DNA from: Bacteroidota bacterium
GTDB taxonomy: Bacteria; Bacteroidota; Bacteroidia; Flavobacteriales; Weeksellaceae
Direction of reading: 5' to 3'
Assembly: GCA_023433225.1 (NCBI GenBank)
Contig: JAEZDQ010000039.1
Span: forward strand, 1-9,129
Length of the DNA stretch: 9,129 nucleotides
Notes under the pieces: generated by a model
Told to the model about the DNA's origin: nothing
What the model saw: only the letters and a program-made list of their open reading frames with translations
Database searches by the model: none
Translations under genes and position numbers: made by a program
In this document: positions 1 through 5,688 of the stretch, one piece after another
Layout of the letters: each line of letters opens with the position of its first letter
Position numbering within the stretch: the stretch's first letter is position 1

Positions 1-69
<69 letters not shown>

Positions 70-85
70 GAATTTGATGTGTCAG

Positions 86-159
86 AGCCGGCAGAGGGAT
101 TCGAACCCACGACCCCGAGATTACAAATCACGTGCTCTGGCCAACTGAGCTATGCCGGC
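86..159 (-). tRNA. tRNA-Thr (anticodon TGT)
   Basis: Complete 74-base cloverleaf on the minus strand. The acceptor stem GCCGGCA/TGCCGGC has 7 perfect pairs (159-153 with 93-87) and the discriminator base is T at 86. The D-stem is GCTC/GAGC. The anticodon loop TTTGTAA places TGT at 125-123. The T-loop is TTCGAAT. No CCA is encoded, so it must be added after transcription. Both the anticodon stem (CGTGA/TCTCG) and the T-stem (GTGGG/CCCTC) contain one U-U mismatch. It is the first gene after the promoter at 214-244 and leads a tRNA operon continuing into tRNA-Tyr. Confidence 0.97.
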
Positions 160-180
160 ATCAAAATCTTCATTTTTATG

Positions 181-213
181 TAAAAGAACAGTCCGTTTTT
201 CTTTAACGGACTG
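181..213 (-). terminator. Intrinsic terminator after hpf
   Basis: On the minus strand a perfect 9-bp stem, CAGTCCGTT (213-205) with AACGGACTG (197-189), encloses a 7-base A-rich loop and is followed by the U-rich run TTCTTTTA (188-181). It lies 57 bases after the hpf stop codon and should end the xerC-hpf transcript. Its upstream arm directly abuts the -7 element of the tRNA promoter at 214-221, so a transcript started there would lack most of that arm and escape termination. Confidence 0.75.
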
Positions 214-244
214 CAAATGTACGAAGTTTTACGAATTCTCCAAA
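214..244 (-). promoter_or_regulatory. Bacteroidota-type promoter for the tRNA-Thr/tRNA-Tyr operon
   Basis: On the minus strand a -33 box TTTG (244-241) is separated by exactly 19 bases from a -7 box TACATTTG (221-214). This fits the TTTG / TAnnTTTG signals known for the Bacteroidota primary sigma factor. Transcription should start around 207-210, about 50 bases before the mature 5' end of tRNA-Thr. The start would fall inside the upstream arm of the hpf terminator stem. Confidence 0.8.
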
Positions 245-270
245 TTTTTGAAAAAATATTTTTTCTGCTC

Positions 271-570
271 TTATTTGTCTGCTATTTTCTCTTTTTTACG
301 GATGATTAATTTCTTTAAGGTATCTACCGACAAATCAATACATTCTTCAAAAGATTGGCCTGATTTCTTTACGACGATATCATCACCCGGTACTTCGAGT
401 TTGACATCAACGAACTTATTGTCTTTTTCGGATGTATTTTCTACTCTGAGGTGAACTTGCGCTGCGAGTATTTTATCATAGTATTGATCCAATTTGCCTA
501 TTTTTTTTTCAACGTATTCTTCTAATCCGTCTTTCGCGTTGAAATTTACTGTCTGAAGGTTAATTGTCAT
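271..570 (-). CDS. hpf: Ribosome hibernation promoting factor, short form (HPF/RaiA family)
   Basis: The 99-residue protein matches the short HPF/YfiA family, which binds the 30S decoding and mRNA-channel region in stationary phase or starvation and keeps ribosomes inactive. Visible features: the N-terminal strand MTINLQTVNF, a first helix DGLEEYVEKKIGKL (about 14-27), a run of strands (about 34-69, including VHLRVE and FVDVKLEVPGDDIVV), and a second helix FEECIDLSVDTLKKLII (about 74-90) with a lysine-rich tail. The C-terminal dimerisation domain of long HPF is absent, so this form should act like short HPF and would need a partner to form 100S dimers. The ATG at 570 lies 5 bases after the xerC stop, implying co-transcription with xerC. 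A terminator follows at 181-213. No Shine-Dalgarno sequence is seen. Confidence 0.93.
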   Translation of the reverse strand: MTINLQTVNFNAKDGLEEYVEKKIGKLDQYYDKILAAQVHLRVENTSEKDNKFVDVKLEVPGDDIVVKKSGQSFEECIDLSVDTLKKLIIRKKEKIADK

Positions 571-575
571 AATTT

Positions 576-1472
576 TTAGTTTTTTGGTTGCTCTCTGGGA
601 TGAGCTTGGTTAAACACTTTTTTCAATTGTTCTATGCTACTATGTGTATAAACCTGCGTGGCTGCCAAGCTGGAATGACCCATTAATTCTTTGACGGCAT
701 TCAATTCCGCACCATCGTTTAACAAGTGAGTAGCAAAACTATGCCTCAGTATATGAGGGCTTTTTACTTGCTTCGTACTGACCAGACTAAGGTATGAATT
801 AACTATTTTATAAACAAGTTTATCGTAAAAAGCTTTTCCTTTGGATGTCAGAAAAAGCAAATCGGATGTGGTTGAGAACCTTTGGTTACGAGCTTCCATA
901 TAGTTTTCGAGTTGCGAAAGCAATTTCTCGCTTAAGGGAATCAGACGTTCTTTATCCCTTTTTCCCAATACCTTGATTTGCTTCGCCTCAAAATCCACAT
1001 CTTGGAGTTTCAATTGAACCAATTCTTTCCGGCGGATTCCGGTCTGGTAAAACAACTCCAACACCAAACGGTCACGCATACCGATAAAATCGGTAGGGAA
1101 AATGTCGTCTGAATCGAATAAACAGGAAAGTTCTTCCTCGGAAAAAGGAATCCGGACTTGATTGTACTGCTTTAGTATTTTGAGGTGAGCGGCCGGCGAA
1201 GTCCCAATCCGCTCAATCTTCAACAGGAATTTATAATAAGCCCGAAGCGAGCTGATTTTTCGGTTGATGCTTCTTTCCGAAATTGAGTTTCCGGACAATT
1301 CCATCAAATAAGAACGAAGATGGATTTTAGAGGCTTTGCTGATGTCCGAACCGCCAGTTTCGCATTGATAGAATTCGAGGAATTCTTCCAAATCCCTTTT
1401 GTAGTTTAAAACTGTATGGGAGGAATATTTTTTTTCGAGTTCCAGATAATCCACAAACTTGGTTATAGACAT
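576..1472 (-). CDS. xerC: Tyrosine recombinase XerC-like (chromosome dimer resolution)
   Basis: From the ATG at 1472 the product is 298 residues, the usual Xer length. The N-terminal SAM-like core-binding domain spans about 1-90 (FVDYLELEKKYSSHTVLNY, then SINRKISSLRAYYKFL). The catalytic domain spans about 105-290. All active-site residues are visible: Arg147 (in TGIR), Lys171 (in GKRDKER), His240 and Arg243 (in HILRH), His266 (in MGHSS) and the nucleophile Tyr275 (in QVYTH). Xer recombinases act at dif to resolve chromosome dimers. The family, the housekeeping neighbours and the absence of phage or transposon genes favour that role over a mobile integrase. A TTG 10 codons upstream (1502) also opens the frame but lies in the rpsU terminator loop, so ATG 1472 is preferred. 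Whether it is strictly XerC or XerD cannot be settled here. Confidence 0.9.
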   Translation of the reverse strand: MSITKFVDYLELEKKYSSHTVLNYKRDLEEFLEFYQCETGGSDISKASKIHLRSYLMELSGNSISERSINRKISSLRAYYKFLLKIERIGTSPAAHLKILKQYNQVRIPFSEEELSCLFDSDDIFPTDFIGMRDRLVLELFYQTGIRRKELVQLKLQDVDFEAKQIKVLGKRDKERLIPLSEKLLSQLENYMEARNQRFSTTSDLLFLTSKGKAFYDKLVYKIVNSYLSLVSTKQVKSPHILRHSFATHLLNDGAELNAVKELMGHSSLAATQVYTHSSIEQLKKVFNQAHPREQPKN

Positions 1473-1519
1473 AAAAAAAACCTGTTTCACAAAGTTAATC
1501 AAACTCCATGAAACAGGTT
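1473..1519 (-). terminator. Intrinsic terminator after rpsU, touching the xerC start
   Basis: On the minus strand a perfect 11-bp inverted repeat, AACCTGTTTCA (1519-1509) with TGAAACAGGTT (1489-1479), encloses a 19-base loop and is followed by T residues down to 1473. The next three bases are the ATG of xerC. It begins 20 bases after the rpsU stop codon and should separate rpsU from xerC-hpf. A TAACTTTG sequence in the loop (1497-1490) matches the -7 promoter consensus, so a weak xerC promoter may be embedded here. Confidence 0.85.
1490..1497 (-). promoter_or_regulatory. Possible -7 element for xerC-hpf inside the terminator loop
   Basis: TAACTTTG on the minus strand fits TAnnTTTG exactly. 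A start 4-7 bases downstream would leave a leader of roughly 11-14 bases before the xerC ATG, and the RNA would carry only the second terminator arm. No TTG or TTTG is present 17-23 bases upstream, so the -33 half is missing. This may be a weak promoter or chance. Confidence 0.35.
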
Positions 1520-1539
1520 GTATTTTTTAAAGAATAATC

Positions 1540-1734
1540 TTATGCCTCTTCCCGGCTGATCATCTGTTGTTTGTATCTTGCCCTCAAGCGTTGTTGTCTA
1601 TTGAGTACAGACGGTTTGGTGAATTGCTGACGGCTTCTCAACTGGCGCACTACACCGGTTTTATCAAACTTACGTTTGTATTTTTTCAATGCTTTATCAA
1701 TGGATTCTCCGTCTTTTACTGGTATGATCAACAT
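1540..1734 (-). CDS. rpsU: 30S ribosomal protein S21
   Basis: The 64-residue basic protein is S21 of the small subunit, which sits near the 3' end of 16S rRNA and the anti-Shine-Dalgarno region. Recognisable parts are the N-terminal MLIIPVKDGESIDKALKKYKRK, the FDKTGVVRQLRSRQQF stretch typical of the family, and the arginine-rich tail (RQQRLRARYKQQM). Length is normal. The ATG at 1734 lies about 25 bases from the -7 element of a consensus promoter (1760-1790), and the gene is closed by the terminator at 1473-1519. It therefore appears to be a highly expressed single-gene unit. No Shine-Dalgarno sequence precedes it; the upstream bases are TCAGAGTTAATT. Confidence 0.98.
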   Translation of the reverse strand: MLIIPVKDGESIDKALKKYKRKFDKTGVVRQLRSRQQFTKPSVLNRQQRLRARYKQQMISREEA

Positions 1735-1759
1735 AATTAACTCTGATTTTTTAAGGCTG

Positions 1760-1790
1760 CAAATATATAAAAGTTTATTGAGTTCCCAAA
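1760..1790 (-). promoter_or_regulatory. Consensus Bacteroidota promoter for rpsU
   Basis: On the minus strand a -33 box TTTG (1790-1787), 19 bases of spacer, and a -7 box TATATTTG (1767-1760). Spacing and boxes match the TTTG / TAnnTTTG rule and equal the tRNA promoter at 214-244. The predicted start near 1753-1756 gives a leader of about 20 bases. It lies in the 146-base gap after the acyl-CoA dehydrogenase, where I see no convincing terminator, so read-through from that gene is also possible. Confidence 0.8.
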
Positions 1791-1880
1791 ATTATTTTGA
1801 AATGATGCTGGAAACTTTTGAATTTATAAAATTCATCTTCTTCCTTTATAGAATCGTGCGGCAATTTTATACAAAATATT

Positions 1881-3023
1881 TTAATCTTTTAGGATATTCC
1901 TTCCGATAACCAATTTCTGGATTTCGGTTGTGCCTTCGCCGATTGTACACAGTTTTGAATCCCGGTAAAATTTCTCGACGGGAAAATCTTTGGTGTAACC
2001 ATATCCGCCGAAAATCTGAACAGCCTCATTTGCAATCCTCACACAAGCTTCCGAAGCGTAATATTTCGCCATTGCGCCCTCTGTCGTCATTTCCTTATTT
2101 TGGTTTTTTAATTCAGACGCTTTTTGAATCAAGAGTTCAGAAGCGGCAATTTCAGTTGCCATTTCGGCCAATTTGAAGTTAATGGCTTGGAAATCCGCAA
2201 TCCTTTGTCCGAACTGGTGCCGCTCCATCGCATATTTTTTAGCGGCCTTGTAAGCCCCTTTTGCGATTCCCAAACTCAATGCAGCGATGGAAATCCTTCC
2301 TCCGTCTAAAATCTTCAAGGCTTGTTTGAACCCTTCTCCCACTTCACCCAAACGGTTTGCGTCAGGAACCTTGCAATTGTCAAAAATCAATTCAGCGGTT
2401 TCCGAAGCGCGCATTCCTAATTTGTTCTCTTTTTTGCCTGAGGTAAATCCGGGCGTTCCTTTTTCAACCACAAAAGCCGTTGCATTGTTTTTCGAACCTT
2501 TTTCACCGGTGCGGGTCATGATTACCGCCACATCACCGCTGATGGCATGGGTAATGAAGTTTTTGGCTCCGCGGATAACCCAATAATCTCCTTCTCTTTT
2601 GGCGGTAGTACTCATTCCGCCGGCGTCAGATCCGGTATTGTGTTCGGTCAAGCCCCAAGCACCAATCCACTCGCCCGTGGCCAGCTTGGGAATCCATTTC
2701 TGTTTTTGTTCCTGGTTTCCAAAAGTCAAAATATGGTTGGTACATAAAGAATTATGCGCTGCAACCGACAAGCCGATGGACGGATCCACTTGTGATATTT
2801 CATCGACAATCGCCACATATTCATGGTAGGAAAGTCCGCTGCCGCCTAATTCTTCCGGAACAATTATGCCCATAAAACCCATTTCGCCGAGCTTTTTGAA
2901 TACATCGACGGGAAATGTTTGGGATTCATCCCAGTCCATTATATAAGGTGCAATGTGCTGGTTGGCAAAATCCCTTGCAGTTTCAGCGATCATCTGAAGG
3001 TTTTCGGCTGTATTGTAATTCAT
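1881..3023 (-). CDS. Acyl-CoA dehydrogenase (short-chain/butyryl-CoA type family)
   Basis: From the ATG at 3023 the product is 380 residues, the normal length for the family. These FAD enzymes introduce the alpha,beta double bond in acyl-CoA thioesters during fatty-acid or branched amino-acid breakdown and pass electrons to ETF. Visible features: an N-terminal helical domain (about 5-115); the middle beta-domain flavin and substrate motif WGLTEHNTGSDAGG (123-136); GMRASETAELIF (203-214); and a C-terminal domain with RHQFGQRIADFQA (268-280) and FGGYGYTKDFPVEKFYRD (338-355). The catalytic base should be Glu363 in IGEGTTEIQ, the position used by short-chain and medium-chain enzymes. Exact substrate chain length cannot be read from sequence. 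A TTG at 3089 would overlap the upstream gene and add 22 basic residues unlike the family, so ATG 3023 is chosen. Codons after the stop hold no clear terminator. Confidence 0.95.
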   Translation of the reverse strand: MNYNTAENLQMIAETARDFANQHIAPYIMDWDESQTFPVDVFKKLGEMGFMGIIVPEELGGSGLSYHEYVAIVDEISQVDPSIGLSVAAHNSLCTNHILTFGNQEQKQKWIPKLATGEWIGAWGLTEHNTGSDAGGMSTTAKREGDYWVIRGAKNFITHAISGDVAVIMTRTGEKGSKNNATAFVVEKGTPGFTSGKKENKLGMRASETAELIFDNCKVPDANRLGEVGEGFKQALKILDGGRISIAALSLGIAKGAYKAAKKYAMERHQFGQRIADFQAINFKLAEMATEIAASELLIQKASELKNQNKEMTTEGAMAKYYASEACVRIANEAVQIFGGYGYTKDFPVEKFYRDSKLCTIGEGTTEIQKLVIGRNILKD

Positions 3024-3046
3024 TGTTTTTCTATTTGGATTGCGGG

Positions 3047-3054
3047 CAAAAATA
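3047..3054 (-). promoter_or_regulatory. Possible -7 element for the acyl-CoA dehydrogenase
   Basis: TATTTTTG on the minus strand fits TAnnTTTG and sits 23 bases before the ATG, a distance like that of the other promoters here. No TTG-type -33 box occurs at the right distance; the upstream bases are an A-run. The 58-base gap also allows co-transcription with the helix-hairpin-helix gene. Confidence 0.35.
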
Positions 3055-3081
3055 AGGATTTTTTTTTTGTTGCTTATTTTT

Positions 3082-4023
3082 CTAATCAAATGTCAAATAG
3101 GGTTCGATTTCCGCAAATTTCTCATCGCTGATGGAATAACATTTCTGAAGCGTGGCCGCATCCTTAAATTTCCCGCCAAGCGACTTTTTGTAATTGAAAA
3201 TAGTATTAACCTGCTTTTCTGAAAAACCCAACTCCATCCATTGCTCCCGGGTCAAATCATTGGGATTGAATTTTTGAATGGTGGAGGGTACGGGAGGTTG
3301 GGGTTCGGGATTATTTTCCTCAACGGAAACCATGGGTTCCGGGAAAACCATATAAGGTTTCATTTCAGCAAATTTTTCTTCCGAAATGACAAAACATTTT
3401 TGAATTTGAGCCATTGAAGTGAATTTTCCACCCAAACTTTTCCTGTATTTGAGAATCGTCGCGGCTTGTTTATCCGAGAAACCAATCGCCATCCAGTCTT
3501 CTTTGGAATAATCATTCGGATTGAATTTTTTATAATTGATTTTCTCTTTCTCTTTTTTGGGATAAGAAAAAAAACCATCATCGCGCTTGGAATTTTTATC
3601 GGAAAATTCAGGCAGTAAAATGTGTGGTTTCATCTCACGGAATTTTTTATCGCTAATGACAAAACATTCTTTCAATTCTTGTTTCGATGAAAATTGACCG
3701 CCTAAGGATTTTTTGTATTTGAAAATTACCGCCACTTGTTTGGGCGAAAATCCCAGTTTTTGCCAATCATCTTCATCCAGCGAATTGGGATTGAAATTTT
3801 TGAGTACTACCGGAACGGGCCGATAGAAAGAAAATTGGGTGGGTGTAGAATCAATCCGCTGTTGCAAAGCGATGAGTTCCGCAGGAACCTCAACCGGTTC
3901 TCGTGGTTTTTCGTCTGATTTCAAAAACCAAATCCCCCATTCGGACAAAGCCAAAAGCAGTACCAATGCAGCAATCCCCATACGTTGGGGTTTCGTGTAC
4001 CGAATACCCTTAATGCCCTTCAT
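3082..4023 (-). CDS. Membrane-anchored protein with three helix-hairpin-helix (ComEA-like) repeats
   Basis: The 313-residue protein starts with a short basic segment and one hydrophobic helix (about 15-34, GIAALVLLLALSEWGIWFL). It probably anchors the protein in the inner membrane with the rest outside the cytoplasm. A linker with a PREPVEVP stretch follows, then three repeats of exactly 62 residues at 77-138, 167-228 and 252-313. Each opens with FNPN, continues W..(L/I)GFS.KQ...I..Y.KSLGG.F, has one cysteine at the same place (C120, C210, C295) and ends in KF.E..P. This is the helix-hairpin-helix fold of ComEA-type DNA-binding proteins. By hand count, repeats 1 and 2 are 34/62 identical and repeats 2 and 3 are 37/62. 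Non-specific duplex DNA binding is the family function; a role in DNA uptake is only inferred. ATG 4023 is the first start before the membrane segment. It lies 58 bases ahead of the acyl-CoA dehydrogenase ATG. Confidence 0.85.
   Translation of the reverse strand: MKGIKGIRYTKPQRMGIAALVLLLALSEWGIWFLKSDEKPREPVEVPAELIALQQRIDSTPTQFSFYRPVPVVLKNFNPNSLDEDDWQKLGFSPKQVAVIFKYKKSLGGQFSSKQELKECFVISDKKFREMKPHILLPEFSDKNSKRDDGFFSYPKKEKEKINYKKFNPNDYSKEDWMAIGFSDKQAATILKYRKSLGGKFTSMAQIQKCFVISEEKFAEMKPYMVFPEPMVSVEENNPEPQPPVPSTIQKFNPNDLTREQWMELGFSEKQVNTIFNYKKSLGGKFKDAATLQKCYSISDEKFAEIEPYLTFD
3085..3270 (-). repeat. HHH module 3 of the triple-repeat protein
   Basis: Codes for residues 252-313, the third 62-residue unit, beginning FNPNDLTREQW and ending at the C-terminus PYLTFD. 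It shares 37/62 positions with module 2. The last proline found in the other two units is replaced by the terminal aspartate. Confidence 0.85.
3340..3525 (-). repeat. HHH module 2 of the triple-repeat protein
   Basis: Codes for residues 167-228, beginning FNPNDYSKEDW and ending PYMVFP. It is separated from module 1 by a 28-residue charged linker and from module 3 by a 23-residue linker rich in Pro and Glu. Confidence 0.85.
3610..3795 (-). repeat. HHH module 1 of the triple-repeat protein
   Basis: Codes for residues 77-138, beginning FNPNSLDEDDW and ending PHILLP. It matches module 2 at 34 of 62 positions, including the SLGG hairpin and the cysteine in the CFVIS stretch. Confidence 0.85.
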
Positions 4024-4154
4024 GCCAATTTATTATGAACCTCTAAATTAAGCAATTTATAAATGTGATTGAAAAATATTTGGAAAAAATATTTTCGAAA
4101 TAACTCTTTATAAGATATTCTTAAAAAAGATTCAAAAACATAAAAAAGAAAAAA

Positions 4155-4376
4155 TTACAGATCAAAAACCGATTTCCTTCTCACGACAAATCCATCTTTG
4201 ACCCATAAGAAAAATGCGAGTATCAAATAAAAACCGAAAGTTATGCCGAGCGTGACAAAAGAAAGGTAAATGTAAAGCAAGCGCAGTTTCGAAGCACGGA
4301 CCCCGAAGCGGTCAGCTATGCGAGAAATTACATTGAAACCATTAAATTCCAAAAAATTACGAAGCTTATCGAACAT
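4155..4376 (-). CDS. Small PspC-domain inner-membrane protein
   Basis: The 73-residue protein matches the PspC domain family. The N-terminal half FNVISRIADRFGVRASKLRLLYIYLSF (14-40) corresponds to the family signature in which a short amphipathic part with a conserved Arg precedes the membrane helix. The hydrophobic segment spans about 32-58 and is followed by KDGFVVRRKSVFDL. In enterobacteria PspC is part of the phage-shock envelope-stress response. No pspA or other psp gene is seen here, so that role should not be assumed for this short protein. The ATG at 4376 overlaps the last 11 bases of the DUF2851 gene, which suggests translational coupling. The 131-base gap after it has T-rich runs but no good hairpin. 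Confidence 0.85.
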   Translation of the reverse strand: MFDKLRNFLEFNGFNVISRIADRFGVRASKLRLLYIYLSFVTLGITFGFYLILAFFLWVKDGFVVRRKSVFDL

Positions 4377-5652
4377 TTTTGAGTATTTGTAAACCGATGC
4401 TGCAATTTAAGCAATTTTTCAAATCGCAATAATGTCTTTTCAATTCCAAATACGCTTGTGACTCAAATGCATTTTGGGCATTCAGACCCAATTTTGAAAA
4501 TTCTTGGATAATGGTGTTCTTTTCAGGCGGCAATGAAACCAACAAATCGATGAGTTCCTCATTGATGTCTTTCCCGAGAGATTTGGCATAAGCAAATTTT
4601 ACCGGAACAATCACATTGATGATTATCCTTTCGATGAGTTCTGAACTGATTTTCTTATCGGATTTTCGTTGACTTTCCTTTTCGAGCGTAAAATGGTTTT
4701 CCCAGAAACCCGGCAGTACCAAATCCGAAAAAACAGGGTAGATTTTATCGGCAGATTTGCTTCCTGTCAGAAAGGTAAAAAGATTTGGATAACGGCTGTA
4801 AACTGCAGCCAACTGTGCCAATCGGACAGTAGGAAAACCAGGAGGGCGCAAGCGGAAAAATTTAAAAACAGAAGCACTGAGGGGATACAAATTGTATTTG
4901 GCTTTTAAAAATTCATATTCATTTTGCAGGGATTTCACATATTCATTATGGGATTGAGTTTCCAGAAATCCGGCTTGACCGAGGAACAAAGCTTGCAATT
5001 GTTCGGGTCGGTTGCGGACTTTCTGCAGGACTTTGAAATCAAAAGAATTCGCCCAATCCGAAAAGGCTTCTGCATTGATTTTCAAACCGAAGGCATAGGC
5101 TATTTTCTTGAATAATAATTCCTCCCAATCTTTTCCGGTTTGTAAAAACTCCTGTTCGGTTTCATGGACTTTTCGCTCCAATCGCTGGACAAAAATCCTT
5201 TCCAACCAGAACTGGACCGTTTCGCGAGAAACTTCTTTCAGGCTGTTTTCGCAAGGAATAAATCCTCGGTGCGATTCCAATAATTCTTTGTAATTGAACA
5301 GGACTTCTTTGGGAATATAGTTTTTCAATTCCAAAGTCGGGATGTTTTTGTCTTTCAGAAACTCTATTTCTTGGTCGTGTTCAAAAACAACATGCAAAAT
5401 AACGTTGGAATAACTTTCATCCGTTGAATGCTTATGCAAATCCCAATCGGAAGATTTGACGTGGATTTCCACATTTCCCGCCCACAAAGTTTGCCCGATT
5501 AAAATTTGGGATTGAAAGAAGTCCGGCCCCGAATCCTTGGCATTCCATTGGCCTTTTTGTGCGATATGAAGTTTTTCACCCGCTGTGGTTTTGAGGTGTT
5601 GGGATTGGAACAATTGGAACTTCCAAATAAAATGTAAAAACTTCTCTTTCAA
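4366..5652 (-). CDS. DUF2851 family protein of unknown function
   Basis: The 428-residue protein matches DUF2851, a family common in Bacteroidota with no known function. Conserved-looking blocks are KEKFLHFIWKFQLF (2-15), GPDF (42-45), GNVEIHVKSSDW (59-70) with H73 and H75, SYSNVILHVVFEHD (80-93), FRLRPPGFPTVRLAQLA (266-282) and a C-terminal HYCDLKNCLNC (407-417). It has exactly four cysteines (134, 409, 414, 417), which could bind a metal or iron-sulfur cluster. The start is a TTG at 5652; there is no methionine codon anywhere in the frame, and the N-terminus from TTG resembles the family start as I recall it, so TTG is preferred over upstream ATT codons. No signal peptide or membrane segment is seen. 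The gene lies 36 bases after prfA and overlaps the PspC gene by 11 bases. Confidence 0.85.
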   Translation of the reverse strand: MKEKFLHFIWKFQLFQSQHLKTTAGEKLHIAQKGQWNAKDSGPDFFQSQILIGQTLWAGNVEIHVKSSDWDLHKHSTDESYSNVILHVVFEHDQEIEFLKDKNIPTLELKNYIPKEVLFNYKELLESHRGFIPCENSLKEVSRETVQFWLERIFVQRLERKVHETEQEFLQTGKDWEELLFKKIAYAFGLKINAEAFSDWANSFDFKVLQKVRNRPEQLQALFLGQAGFLETQSHNEYVKSLQNEYEFLKAKYNLYPLSASVFKFFRLRPPGFPTVRLAQLAAVYSRYPNLFTFLTGSKSADKIYPVFSDLVLPGFWENHFTLEKESQRKSDKKISSELIERIIINVIVPVKFAYAKSLGKDINEELIDLLVSLPPEKNTIIQEFSKLGLNAQNAFESQAYLELKRHYCDLKNCLNCSIGLQILKNVR

Positions 5653-5688
5653 AGCGCGGCGAATTGGAACCTGAAAGTTAGAAATTTT

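Noticed and set aside
152..454. 100-codon plus-strand frame over tRNA-Thr and hpf
   Set aside because: It begins inside the tRNA gene and crosses the terminator, promoter and hpf; clearly a chance frame.
1473..1502. Longer xerC starting at TTG 1502
   Set aside because: The added 10 codons lie in the loop, second arm and T-run of the rpsU terminator and do not look like Xer sequence; ATG 1472 gives the standard 298 residues.
1735..1880. Gap between acyl-CoA dehydrogenase and rpsU, with dyad GAATTT-ATA-AAATTC (1820-1834)
   Set aside because: The dyad is AT-rich, has no T-run after it and is too weak to call a terminator or operator. Apart from the rpsU promoter I see nothing else in the gap.
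3024..3089. Longer acyl-CoA dehydrogenase starting at TTG 3089
   Set aside because: It would overlap the upstream gene and add a basic stretch encoded by A-rich spacer; ATG 3023 gives the normal 380 residues.
4024..4154. AT-rich gap upstream of the helix-hairpin-helix gene, with a 5-bp dyad at 4111-4123 and imperfect AAATATTT repeats
   Set aside because: The arms are too short and AT-only; no TAnnTTTG box could be found. The promoter of that gene remains unidentified.
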